From Dokdonia sp. Hel_I_53 (GTDB lineage Bacteria > Bacteroidota > Bacteroidia > Flavobacteriales > Flavobacteriaceae): 64,000 nucleotides of DNA. The translations under genes and the position numbers were made by a program. Positions 38,588 through 46,833 of the stretch are shown here, piece by piece. The notes under the pieces are model-generated. The model was not told the DNA's origin. It was given only the letters and a program-made list of their open reading frames with translations, and did no database searches. Numbering within the stretch: position 1 is the stretch's first letter; each line of letters opens with the position of its first letter. The stretch covers positions 2,127,001-2,191,000 of the forward strand of contig NZ_VISL01000001.1 of assembly GCF_007827465.1 (NCBI RefSeq), in the 5' to 3' direction.

Positions 38588-39724
38588 ATGATTAACAAAC
38601 GACTTCTTGTAAAAAATCTCCTTGCTCATAATGATGAGAACAGTTTTTATGACAAGAAACGTAAAGTTGATATTAGCACAAAAGAAGGTAAAGCTAAATT
38701 CTTAAAACATATTTGTGCACTCTCTAATAGTAATCCAAAAAACAACTCATATATCGTAATTGGTGTAGATGATGGTGAAAATGCAATCGTAGGTGTTCCA
38801 TTTTTTGATGATAGTAAACTGCAAAATCTAATTAACGCTTACCTTACAAACCCGCCTATTATCTCTTATGAGAATATTCCTTTCCCTAACCTCCCTTTAG
38901 ATAAGGTGGTGGGACTTGTAACCATAAGAGCACAAAACAAATTAACCTCTCTTAGACGTAATATTTGGAAATATTGGGGAGGAACTGTTTTTTACCGCGA
39001 TGGGAGCATGTCTATGCCTAAAACATTTAAAAGTGACATTGTAGATGTAAATAGTACAATCGTTACTAGCATAGAGAATCACGCGCAAAATAATATAAAG
39101 CTCACCCTAGATGGGGTAATGGATTTTATAAATCTTAGGCATCGTGACATGGAAAGTACTTACCATGTATTTAAAGAGCTATTTGTGGTATGCTGGGCAG
39201 GTAATAAGAAAGTTGTAAAAGGAGAGACGTACTATTCACGAGTAGACATAGAGCTTATAAATGAGCAAGTAACCCTATTCTACTCAGCACTTGATGAAAT
39301 CTCTATAACGTATACTGATGATGTTTTTAAAATTGTAGAGTATGTTCATTTAGGTATTCAAGAACAATTCAAATATTATCCATTAGAAGAGGTGGTAATT
39401 CGCTTTCGCGAAAGCGGAACCTACTCCATCGATACACAACTTCTTTTTAAACCACCTAAAGTTCATAAAAAAACGCTCTATCATATTTTTAATAATAATA
39501 ATGTGATTTTTTATAAGCTGAAACGTAATATAGAACTTAACCAAGGCGAGTGGAAAGATTTGTACAATGTTTCTAATACATACCTTATTTGTTACTTAAA
39601 TGGATTTGATAGTGCTCTTCAAAAACTTGAAGAAATAAAGCCATACTTAAAAAAATTTAGTGGAGGTATTTATAATAGATACCGAGAAACAATGCGAATT
39701 TTAAGAAAGGTAAGGTATGAGTAG
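38588..39724 (+). CDS. AlbA_2 (Schlafen-type) domain protein
   Basis: A 378-residue protein. The first roughly 130 residues fit the Schlafen AlbA_2 nucleic-acid-binding domain: FLKHICALSNSNPKNNSYIV, then IGVDDGENAIVGVPFFDD. The rest is a family-specific region with no motif I recognise, ending in a basic helix (RYRETMRILRKVRYE). The palindrome encodes RFRES at 272-276. It could act in regulation or RNA handling; nothing nearby settles this. It is 32 bp after the SDR gene. Confidence 0.7.
   Translation: MINKRLLVKNLLAHNDENSFYDKKRKVDISTKEGKAKFLKHICALSNSNPKNNSYIVIGVDDGENAIVGVPFFDDSKLQNLINAYLTNPPIISYENIPFPNLPLDKVVGLVTIRAQNKLTSLRRNIWKYWGGTVFYRDGSMSMPKTFKSDIVDVNSTIVTSIENHAQNNIKLTLDGVMDFINLRHRDMESTYHVFKELFVVCWAGNKKVVKGETYYSRVDIELINEQVTLFYSALDEISITYTDDVFKIVEYVHLGIQEQFKYYPLEEVVIRFRESGTYSIDTQLLFKPPKVHKKTLYHIFNNNNVIFYKLKRNIELNQGEWKDLYNVSNTYLICYLNGFDSALQKLEEIKPYLKKFSGGIYNRYRETMRILRKVRYE
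39402..39415. repeat. Iterated palindrome copy 15 (coding)
   Basis: Perfect core in the 16-mer form, RFRES frame, residues 272-276 of the AlbA_2 protein. Confidence 0.95.
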
Positions 39725-39785
39725 TTGTCACTTTACAAGAATTATAAAGGCTTAATTTGAAAATTTTAAAACGAAACAAATTTTA

Positions 39786-40511
39786 ATGCGCACATTAGTT
39801 ATAGGAGATATACACGGAGGACTAAGAGCCTTAGAACAAGTCTTAGAGAGAGCTAGTGTCTCTGTAGAGGATCATCTTATATTCTTAGGAGATTATGTAG
39901 ATGGATGGAGCGAGAGTGCAGCGGTCATTGATTTTTTGATAGCGCTTTCTCTCAAACAAAAAACGACGCTTATACGAGGTAACCACGATGACCTTGTACA
40001 ACAATGGTTAGAAGGCAGAGCGATGTCACCTAAATGGATGCAGCATGGGGGACAAAGCACAATAGACTCCTATAAATCGCGATCAGAAAGGGAAATAGAT
40101 GCACATATAGCTTTTTACAAAACCTTTAAAGATTACTACATAGATTCCAAAAACAGAATGTTTTGTCACGCAGGGTTTCAAAATCTTAATGGTCCTGAGC
40201 ATGAGTGGCACTGTACTGTTTTTTATTGGGACAGGACGCTATGGGAAATGGTATGTGCGATGCGTGAAGATTTTAATCCTAAAGATCTGTTATATCCTAA
40301 AAGGCTACTGCTCTTCTCTGAAATATTTATAGGGCATACACCCACAACGAGAATTCATAAAACGACACCTGTACAAATGGCAAACGTCTGGAATGTTGAT
40401 ACTGGTGCAGCTTTTAAAGGGAGGGTTTCCATAATGGATGTAGACAGCAAAGAATTTTGGCAAAGTGATCCACTACCGTCATTGTATCCTAATGAGGATG
40501 GTAGAAATTAA
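39786..40511 (+). CDS. Serine/threonine-type metallophosphoesterase
   Basis: A 241-residue phosphatase of the PPP/ApaH-like fold with the metal motifs GDIHGG (7-12), GDYVDGW and RGNHDD, and a later GHTPTTR. All core metal and phosphate ligands are present. It may dephosphorylate proteins or dinucleotides; the family is not resolved by eye. It lies 61 bp after the AlbA_2 gene and 87 bp before the histidine kinase, so a phosphatase-kinase pair is possible but unproven. Confidence 0.9.
   Translation: MRTLVIGDIHGGLRALEQVLERASVSVEDHLIFLGDYVDGWSESAAVIDFLIALSLKQKTTLIRGNHDDLVQQWLEGRAMSPKWMQHGGQSTIDSYKSRSEREIDAHIAFYKTFKDYYIDSKNRMFCHAGFQNLNGPEHEWHCTVFYWDRTLWEMVCAMREDFNPKDLLYPKRLLLFSEIFIGHTPTTRIHKTTPVQMANVWNVDTGAAFKGRVSIMDVDSKEFWQSDPLPSLYPNEDGRN
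39999..40000 (+). other. Marker within the phosphatase gene: RGNHDD metal motif
   Basis: Approximate position of the RGNHDD codons of the metallophosphoesterase. Listed only to locate the active-site segment; not a separate element. Confidence 0.3.
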
Positions 40512-40572
40512 AAGCAATTGATCTACGTTTACTATACATTTTTATGAAGTAGCTAGTGTTTAATTTCTCCCT

Positions 40573-40580
40573 TATCTTTA
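40573..40580 (+). promoter_or_regulatory. Possible -7 element for the histidine kinase
   Basis: TATCTTTA differs from TAnnTTTG at the last base; 18 bp before the ATG. Confidence 0.35.
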
Positions 40581-40598
40581 GCATAAATAAATGAATTA

Positions 40599-41795
40599 AT
40601 GAATTTCAGCGCAAGGCCACAAATTGCAAGATGGTTTATTATTATCGCCTCCTTGATTATTACCACACTTATCTTGTGGAATGTATCCTTATTCTTTGAT
40701 CAACTCAAGGAAGCAGAGCGCTCTAAAATGGAAATTTATGCAGCTTCTATAAGAGCTTTTGCAAATACAAGTGAGGTAAACCCAAACCCTATAGATAAAG
40801 ATGCACGCATTCTTTTTAATGAATTAACAGGGCTGCAGTTATTTATTATTTCAGAAAATAAATCTATACCTATCCTCCTATACAATTTAGAGGATGATAC
40901 ATATACGGCTACAAATATCCCGTCTTCTGAAACGTTAGACCACGCAGACTTTTTAGTCATGGCAGAAGAGTTTGCCTTAGTAAATAAACCTATAACTATA
41001 GGCTATGATGGGGTGGATAGCCAGATTTTGTATTATGGAAACTCTGCCACACTTAATCAAATAAAATACTTCCCTATTGCTCTTATTGTTATTGTAATAC
41101 TCTTTATAGCGCTTATCTATTTCTATTATCAAACTTCAAAGCAAGGCTCTCAAAGTTTACTTTGGGCTGGTATGGCCAAAGAAACAGCACATCAAATAGG
41201 AACGCCACTGAGTTCACTTGTAGGATGGACAGAAATACTAAAAACAGAAGATGTTGATCCAGATTATATTAAGGAGATGACTAAGGACATCAATAGATTA
41301 GAGACGATAACAAATCGCTTTAGTAAAATTGGCTCTATCCCAGATTTAGAAAAGGTCGATATTATCTCTGAAACCAAAGAAGCTTATGATTACTTGAGTA
41401 AACGTAGTGCAAAATTAATACATTTTCATCTTGATGTACCTCAAGGACAATTACCTGTAATGCTCAACAAAGAGTTGTATGGCTGGACATTTGAAAACCT
41501 TGTAAAGAACGCAATAGATGCGATGAAGGGTAAGGGGTCCTTAACGATCACAATCACTCGTGATACACGTTATGCAAAAATCAATATAGCAGATACTGGT
41601 AAAGGAATTCCAAAGTCAAAATATAACCGCATTTTTGAACCAGGCTATACCACAAAAAAACGTGGTTGGGGCTTAGGTCTTTCACTTGCACGGCGTATTA
41701 TGGAAGAGTATCATGATGGTCGCATAAAAGTCTTACAATCTGATATAGATAAAGGCACAACCATGCAAATCTCCCTAAGACTTGCAGAAGAGTAG
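40599..41795 (+). CDS. Membrane sensor histidine kinase
   Basis: A 398-residue two-component sensor. It has membrane helices at about 12-33 and 157-177 with a periplasmic sensor of about 120 residues between them, the H-box AKETAHQIGTPLSSL (phospho-acceptor H198), the N-box ENLVKNAIDAM, and G-boxes ADTGKGIPKSKYNRIF and GWGLGLSLA. No response regulator lies next to it, so it is an orphan here. The AHQIGTPLSS H-box is of the type common in Bacteroidota. The signal is unknown. Confidence 0.92.
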   Translation: MNFSARPQIARWFIIIASLIITTLILWNVSLFFDQLKEAERSKMEIYAASIRAFANTSEVNPNPIDKDARILFNELTGLQLFIISENKSIPILLYNLEDDTYTATNIPSSETLDHADFLVMAEEFALVNKPITIGYDGVDSQILYYGNSATLNQIKYFPIALIVIVILFIALIYFYYQTSKQGSQSLLWAGMAKETAHQIGTPLSSLVGWTEILKTEDVDPDYIKEMTKDINRLETITNRFSKIGSIPDLEKVDIISETKEAYDYLSKRSAKLIHFHLDVPQGQLPVMLNKELYGWTFENLVKNAIDAMKGKGSLTITITRDTRYAKINIADTGKGIPKSKYNRIFEPGYTTKKRGWGLGLSLARRIMEEYHDGRIKVLQSDIDKGTTMQISLRLAEE

Positions 41796-41913
41796 AGGCG
41801 ATATTTCATACTGGACGCTATACCATTTTATGGCGGTGGTGATTGTTAGATTCTAGTGATTTATGAGAGTTCTAAAAGTCTACAACAAAACATTTTTTTT
41901 ATAAGCCCGGTAC

Positions 41914-41927
41914 GCTTTCGCGAAAGC
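41914..41927. repeat. Iterated palindrome copy 16 (intergenic)
   Basis: Perfect core in the 232-bp gap after the histidine kinase gene, 118 bp after its stop. Nothing else was recognised in that gap. Confidence 0.95.
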
Positions 41928-42006
41928 TTAAAGAGTACGTAACAGAGCCCGATTAGTTGTGTATATCATCCAGTATTAAGAATTATAAGCTAGGGCAATA
42001 GGTTAA

Positions 42007-42014
42007 TAATTTTG
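42007..42014 (+). promoter_or_regulatory. -7 promoter element before 42028
   Basis: TAATTTTG fits TAnnTTTG; 13 bp before the ATG, giving a very short leader. Confidence 0.45.
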
Positions 42015-42027
42015 TCGTTAGACTGCT

Positions 42028-42369
42028 ATGCCTACATCCCTAATCACATTTTATACAGCGCCATTACAGTGCAATTGCCCTCAGTGTTTCAGTACTTCAG
42101 GTCTGGAGCTTAGTTTTAAGCAAGAATGGAAAGATACCTTATGGCGTAAGCAAGCGACGCCTGTTGTAAGAGAAGAATTGTATTGTAAATTATGTACAGA
42201 CACCATCTATCCTGTAAAATGGACAGATGATATAGAACGGGTGTATGAGTACCATCTCAAGCGAGCTGAGAAAGTGGTTTACAATAAGTGGAAGCCACTT
42301 GCTTTTATCCTTATTTTATTTGGAATAGCAATTCTTTCAATTTTGATATATTTGGTTGTTAATCGTTAA
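42028..42369 (+). CDS. Zinc-ribbon membrane protein, unknown function
   Basis: A 113-residue protein with paired cysteines C17-x2-C20 and C53-x2-C56 (plus C15), likely a zinc ribbon, followed by a C-terminal membrane helix (about 90-110, FILILFGIAILSILIYLVV). Tail-anchored layout with the ribbon in the cytoplasm is the simplest reading. Function unknown. It converges on the HIT gene, overlapping by 11 bp at the 3' ends. Confidence 0.7.
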   Translation: MPTSLITFYTAPLQCNCPQCFSTSGLELSFKQEWKDTLWRKQATPVVREELYCKLCTDTIYPVKWTDDIERVYEYHLKRAEKVVYNKWKPLAFILILFGIAILSILIYLVVNR

Positions 42370-42754
42370 TGTAAACTTTTATCTCATCTACAAGCATCTC
42401 AAACTCTTCACCACTCATCTTTACTTTATTCATAAATCGTATATCCTCCATATCTTGTAAAGGAATTAAATGCACATGTACATGAGGCACTTCTAGACCT
42501 ATAACGCTAACGCCAATCCGTTTACAAGTAATTGTTTTTTTAAGTGCCTTAGCTACTTTACGAGAGAAAATCATAAGGTCTAAATATTCATTCTCTTCTA
42601 GATCAAATAATTTATTTACCTCCCTTTTTGGGATGCAAAGCGTGTGACCTTTTGCATTTGGATTCACATCTAAAATAGCGATGTGCTTCTCATCCTCAGC
42701 TACAATATGGCCTGGAATTTCTCTGTTGATGATTTTTGTAAATATGGAGCTCAT
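42359..42754 (-). CDS. HIT-family nucleotide hydrolase
   Basis: A 131-residue histidine-triad protein with the HVHVHLIP active-site motif and the N-terminal block FTKIINREIPGHIVAEDEKH. HIT (HinT-like) enzymes hydrolyse nucleoside phosphoramidates and adenylates. It is 88 bp downstream of greA on the same strand, a linkage I recall from other Flavobacteria. Its end overlaps the zinc-ribbon gene. Confidence 0.92.
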   Translation of the reverse strand: MSSIFTKIINREIPGHIVAEDEKHIAILDVNPNAKGHTLCIPKREVNKLFDLEENEYLDLMIFSRKVAKALKKTITCKRIGVSVIGLEVPHVHVHLIPLQDMEDIRFMNKVKMSGEEFEMLVDEIKVYIND

Positions 42755-42842
42755 AAAGTTTGTGATTTTAATTAAGAGTTGATAGAGTGTTTTATCCCAT
42801 ACGTAAAGGTAAATGATAAATAGTACCGAAAACTCAGATGTC

Positions 42843-43319
42843 CTAGTCTCTTGTTATAGAGACAATATCAAACTTCATAATACCACTGGGTACTTGAATT
42901 TCTGCAACATCACCTACTTCTTTCCCTAGTAAACCTTTCCCTATAGGAGAATCTACAGAAATAAGCCCCTTTTTAATATCAGCCTCGTTCTGTGCTACTA
43001 ATTTATAGGTCATCTCCATACCGTTAAGTTGATTTTTAATCTTAACAGTTGAGTGTACAAGAACTTTAGAGGTGTCTAATTGAGACTCATCTATAATACG
43101 AGCATTTGAGGCTAAGGCTTCAAGCTTTGCAATACGCATTTCTAGCATGCCTTGTGCTTCTTTTGCAGCGTCATATTCTGCATTTTCAGAAAGATCCCCT
43201 TTATCACGGGCATCTGCAATATCTTGTGAAGCTTTTGGACGCTCCACATCTCTCAAGTGATTCAATTCGTCTTTAAGTTTTTGTAATCCTTCTGGAGTAT
43301 AGTAGTTTACCTGGCTCAT
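42843..43319 (-). CDS. greA: Transcription elongation factor GreA
   Basis: Rescues backtracked RNA polymerase by stimulating transcript cleavage. The 158-residue protein has the N-terminal coiled coil with the acidic tip in ADARDKGDLSENAEYDAAKE, then the FKBP-like C-domain with GKGLLGKEVGDVAEIQVPSG. Length is standard. The leader contains a small hairpin followed by a T-run (43379-43399), which could attenuate transcription. Confidence 0.95.
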   Translation of the reverse strand: MSQVNYYTPEGLQKLKDELNHLRDVERPKASQDIADARDKGDLSENAEYDAAKEAQGMLEMRIAKLEALASNARIIDESQLDTSKVLVHSTVKIKNQLNGMEMTYKLVAQNEADIKKGLISVDSPIGKGLLGKEVGDVAEIQVPSGIMKFDIVSITRD

Positions 43320-43378
43320 AATAGCTTTGGTTTTATGTAAGTAATAGTTTTGTGGGTGCCTAATATTTTTTTAAACAC

Positions 43379-43399
43379 AAAAAAATCCCTTATCGGGAC
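43379..43399 (-). terminator. Possible attenuator hairpin in the greA leader
   Basis: On the minus strand GTCCC-GATAA-GGGAT is followed by a run of T. The stem is only 5 bp (one G-U), so this is tentative. Confidence 0.4.
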
Positions 43400-43506
43400 A
43401 GTAATAACGAAGATACGAAATATTTTAAAAGCTGTTCCGTTTTATAGTACCTTGCAGCAATATTAATGACCCCAAATGTTCTTGTTAAAGTTTTAAATAT
43501 TAACTA

Positions 43507-43926
43507 ATGCGTACTTTCTGTCTTCTCACTATTGTTATATTACTTACTTCAAGCTGTTCTACTACAGATGATGATAATCAACGAAACCCTTTCTTACTCG
43601 ACATTAATTTTTCAACACAATTAGGACCAATTCAAGTTCTAGATCTAGAAATCCCTAGCAGCCCTATTTATGTTGCAAATGGGGGGATAAGAGGTTTTTT
43701 TGTAATAAACACAGGGAGTGGTATTATTGCTTGGGAAGCCTCAGACCCTAACCATGCTCCTAATGATTGTTCTCAAATGACAATTGATGGTATAAATGTA
43801 GTTTGTGCTTGTGAAGAACACAACTACAACCTCTTTACTGGTCAATCTAACGGAGAGGTTTTACAATATACACTATTGCCTTATAGAGTGAGTATCTCTG
43901 GAAGCACCATAACTGTCTTTAATTAA
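43507..43926 (+). CDS. Rieske-like lipoprotein lacking a canonical ligand
   Basis: A 139-residue exported lipoprotein (lipobox ending TSSC, C17). The C-terminal half looks like a Rieske [2Fe-2S] fold: CEEH (C102, H105) fits the second CxxH ligand pair, and the ending PYRVSISGSTITVFN fits the closing strands. The first CxH pair is replaced by PNH (81-83), so one cysteine ligand is missing; C88 and C100 are extra cysteines nearby. It may hold no cluster or a different metal site. I recall similar Flavobacterial lipoproteins near greA. Confidence 0.65.
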   Translation: MRTFCLLTIVILLTSSCSTTDDDNQRNPFLLDINFSTQLGPIQVLDLEIPSSPIYVANGGIRGFFVINTGSGIIAWEASDPNHAPNDCSQMTIDGINVVCACEEHNYNLFTGQSNGEVLQYTLLPYRVSISGSTITVFN

Positions 43927-43952
43927 AAAAGCCGTCCCAAAGGACGGCTCTT
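43927..43952. terminator. Bidirectional intrinsic terminator
   Basis: AGCCGTCC pairs with GGACGGCT around CAAA, preceded by an A-run, between convergent genes. Confidence 0.9.
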
Positions 43953-43992
43953 AAAAACCTATAGCTAGCCCCCTAATTTCTAACTATAGTAT

Positions 43993-46434
43993 TTAAAACT
44001 TAAGGGTTGCACCCATAAGGAAATTAATTCCCGCTTGAGGATAGTAACCCACACCTTCTATAGTAGTAACCTCTCCGGGTACAGAAAAATCATCATTATA
44101 CGTAAAGAAATATCCATTAGAGATATACTCTTTATCAAAGATATTGTTTACTAGCGCATTAAAAACGATAGAATTAAACACCGGTATATTGTTGAGTTCA
44201 TATTGTATGCTTAGATCATTCAAAAAGTATGCATCTAGCTTAGATAACTCGCTATCAATATTACCCATGTACTGTTCTCCAACATATTTTGACAACAACC
44301 CTAAACTCAGATTATTTATTGGAGTATACGTAAGCATATTACTAGCTACTACTTTAGGTGAATAAGAGATATTTGTGTTTCCTAAGTTTGTAATTGCTCC
44401 ATCTAGATCAAATAGAAAGTCTCTATTTTTATTACTACTTAAAGCTAGATTTGGTTGTAACATTAATTTTTGAGAGATTTCAATAGCAGCATCTACTTCA
44501 ATCCCAGCTCTATAGCTATTACTATTTACTCGTATAGGAGCACCAGAGTTATCTAGCGCACCTGTAGGGACTAGTTGTCCGTCATAATCCATAAAATAGC
44601 CATTCACATTTACTACGACTTGAGCACTTTTAAATCTCCATCCTAGCTCAAAATCATTTAGCTTTTCTGCACGCGGTGATCCGTCCTCAAAATCTCCACG
44701 ATTCGGTTCCCGATTTGCACGTGCATACGACGCATAGAATTGACTTTTTGGACTTACTTTATAACTTACCCCAAACTTTGGATTAAAAAACGCATAGCTT
44801 TCATCTACTAAAAATTCTTCTACGTCAGAGTTAAGACCCTGTGTTTCGTAAGAAATAAAACGACCTTGTAAATCCACATAAAACTGCCATGTATCGTCTA
44901 ATCTGAAGTTCGCTTTCGCGAAAGCGGAAACCTCATCTTTATCACCCGTTCCAAAATAATAGCGATCTCCCAGCTCTGAGTCTCCCGCAAAACGAGCCCA
45001 TATTACTTCACCAAAATGGTCTCCGCGATAGATACTACCTAGTAAACCACCCGTAATGTCAAACTGATTATCCCTATAGTTTACCGAAGCATTTGCTACA
45101 AAAAAATCGTTGTCTAACCAGCGACGGCGTATAATATCTGAAGTCTCTATAGTTTCGCCACCGATTGATTGTGGTGAAATCCCATAGAAGGCGAGTGTAC
45201 TCTCATTGCCAAAATTATAATTCTGCTCGTAATAGTCATCAATGTACTCTTCAAAAAATCCACGACCGTACGTATAATTAAAACTAGCGGTAGAGCTCCA
45301 GTTGGCATCATATTTTTGGTTCCAGTGAAGCTGGTAATGATCCTGTTTATAATCATCTACCTGATTGTTATGAAACCCAGTGATGTTACCACTATTATCG
45401 AGTTGTACACCAGCGATATTAAAGGTTCTGTTTGCGTCAATATTTGTGTTTGCCCCTATAAAATTGAGACTTGTTTCTTCAAATCCATACCAAGACTGAT
45501 ACGTCACCTCAGAACCAGCAAAATTGATCGCTTTTATTAAAGTGTTATCATCTTTATAGGCTGCTTGTAAAAAGTAAGATTTAAGATCTGAGCTTGCTCT
45601 ATCTATGTACCCGTCAGATTTAATTTGTGAGATGCGACCAGAAACTTCAATATGGTCATTAAGTAAACCTGTACTAAATTTCACATTATGACGTCTAGTA
45701 TTGAAAGAGCCAAATGAATGCGAAGTCTCACCATAAGCATCTTGAGAAATTGCATCTGTGAGGATATTTAAACTCGCACCAAAAGCCCCAGAACCGTTTG
45801 TAGAAGATCCAACACCACGTTGTAATTGTAAATTCTCTACAGAAGAAGTGAAGTCCTGAAGGTTTACAAAAAAAGTAGTCAGACTTTCTGAATCGTTATA
45901 TGGTATGCCATTAATAGTTACATTAATGCCTTGATTTCCAGTGCCACGTACTCTAAAGCCCGTATACCCTATACCAGCACCAGCGTCTGAGGTAGTTACT
46001 ACGCCAGGTAAAAAATTGAGTTGTGTAGCAAGATCTTGCCCTAAATTACGCTTTTCCAAATCTTCTGCGTTAAGGTTAGAGTGCGTAATAGGTGAATCTG
46101 CAGCTACTCTTACGGCACTTACAAGAACCTCGTCAAGTGCTAGTGGACTCTCTGAAAGATTGATATTAAGTGTGGTATTTTTATCAAGAAGAATTGATTT
46201 CTCAATAGCTTGTGATGCATAACTAAAAACTAATATATAGCTGCCCTGTTCAAGAGCAATACTATAGTGCCCATTAAAATCTGAAATCACACCAGTAGTG
46301 GTTTCTTTAACTAACACATTTGCACCTACAATAGGTGAAGTTCCTTCTGTTATTTTTCCAGAAACAGTAAATGTCTGCCCAAAAGAAAATGCAGTATAAA
46401 TCACTGCCATTGTTGTAAATAGGATCTTTTTCAT
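43993..46434 (-). CDS. TonB-dependent receptor under TPP riboswitch control (likely thiamine uptake)
   Basis: An 813-residue outer-membrane receptor: signal peptide MKKILFTTMAVIYTAFSFG, carboxypeptidase-like domain (about 22-105), plug with GYTGFRVRGTGNQGINVTIN and LQRGVGSSTNGSGAFG, and a barrel ending GINFLMGATLKF. By sequence alone it resembles FecA-type siderophore receptors, but the leader carries a TPP aptamer plus terminator, so thiamine or a thiamine derivative is the likely ligand. TPP-regulated TonB receptors are known in Bacteroidota. The iterated palindrome encodes AFAKA at 504-508 in a barrel loop or strand. Confidence 0.88.
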   Translation of the reverse strand: MKKILFTTMAVIYTAFSFGQTFTVSGKITEGTSPIVGANVLVKETTTGVISDFNGHYSIALEQGSYILVFSYASQAIEKSILLDKNTTLNINLSESPLALDEVLVSAVRVAADSPITHSNLNAEDLEKRNLGQDLATQLNFLPGVVTTSDAGAGIGYTGFRVRGTGNQGINVTINGIPYNDSESLTTFFVNLQDFTSSVENLQLQRGVGSSTNGSGAFGASLNILTDAISQDAYGETSHSFGSFNTRRHNVKFSTGLLNDHIEVSGRISQIKSDGYIDRASSDLKSYFLQAAYKDDNTLIKAINFAGSEVTYQSWYGFEETSLNFIGANTNIDANRTFNIAGVQLDNSGNITGFHNNQVDDYKQDHYQLHWNQKYDANWSSTASFNYTYGRGFFEEYIDDYYEQNYNFGNESTLAFYGISPQSIGGETIETSDIIRRRWLDNDFFVANASVNYRDNQFDITGGLLGSIYRGDHFGEVIWARFAGDSELGDRYYFGTGDKDEVSAFAKANFRLDDTWQFYVDLQGRFISYETQGLNSDVEEFLVDESYAFFNPKFGVSYKVSPKSQFYASYARANREPNRGDFEDGSPRAEKLNDFELGWRFKSAQVVVNVNGYFMDYDGQLVPTGALDNSGAPIRVNSNSYRAGIEVDAAIEISQKLMLQPNLALSSNKNRDFLFDLDGAITNLGNTNISYSPKVVASNMLTYTPINNLSLGLLSKYVGEQYMGNIDSELSKLDAYFLNDLSIQYELNNIPVFNSIVFNALVNNIFDKEYISNGYFFTYNDDFSVPGEVTTIEGVGYYPQAGINFLMGATLKF
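44912..44925. repeat. Iterated palindrome copy 17 (coding)
   Basis: Perfect core in the 16-mer form, AFAKA frame, residues 504-508 of the TPP-regulated receptor. Confidence 0.95.
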
Positions 46435-46525
46435 CCGTAAATTTAGTTACGAATACAAAGGGCAAATATTCTATGATTAATAAAAGTACCTACTCGTATA
46501 GAACGAGTGTATTGAAGAGGATTTA

Positions 46526-46539
46526 GCTTTCGCGAAAGC
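46526..46539. repeat. Iterated palindrome copy 18 (riboswitch leader)
   Basis: Perfect core within the receptor's leader, between the attenuator and the start codon; 91 bp before the ATG. Confidence 0.95.
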
Positions 46540-46563
46540 ATATAGCTCACAAAAGCAGTTCTC

Positions 46564-46613
46564 AAAATAAAAATTCTATAAAAGTATTCCTAGGCACACG
46601 TATTTTATAGAAT
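46564..46613 (-). terminator. Riboswitch attenuator terminator
   Basis: On the minus strand ATTCTATAAAA and TTTTATAGAAT form an 11-bp stem around a 19-nt loop, followed by TTTTTATTTT. Its 5' arm begins at the very end of the aptamer P1 helix, so TPP binding would favour termination. Confidence 0.8.
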
Positions 46614-46701
46614 CTCTAAATTCCTAAACAGCATTATCTGTTCTAGGTTCAATGGGTATAATCTCAGCTTTTATAATTACTACAAAAGCACCCCTTTGAG
46701 A
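46613..46701 (-). ncRNA. TPP riboswitch aptamer (THI element)
   Basis: On the minus strand, in order: AGGGGTGC, GCTGAGA, ACCC, then GAACCTAGAACAGATAATGC and TGTTTAGGAAT. These match the conserved THI-box order, including the CTGAGA pyrimidine-sensor loop and the pyrophosphate-sensing GAACCT...AGATAAT...AGGAA part. P1 is UCUCAAA against UUUAGAGA, with one bulge. The 5' end coincides with the predicted transcription start. A terminator follows at once, so control is by transcription attenuation. Confidence 0.92.
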
Positions 46702-46706
46702 CGGCG

Positions 46707-46714
46707 CAAAGATA
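46707..46714 (-). promoter_or_regulatory. -7 promoter element for the riboswitch transcript
   Basis: TATCTTTG on the minus strand, a perfect TAnnTTTG, ending 5 bp before the aptamer. Confidence 0.6.
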
Positions 46715-46833
46715 GCTTCCTTTTTTTAATACGATCATATTTAAATAATTCTTTTTTAATTTTTTTTAAATAACAGGGTCGCTCAAAACTTCTTGAAACT
46801 TAATTGTCGAAATTTGCCACTTAAATTTTTAAG

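Noticed and set aside
41796..42027. A small gene or RNA in the 232-bp gap after the histidine kinase.
   Set aside because: Apart from one palindrome copy and a promoter-like motif I saw no coding frame or fold with support.
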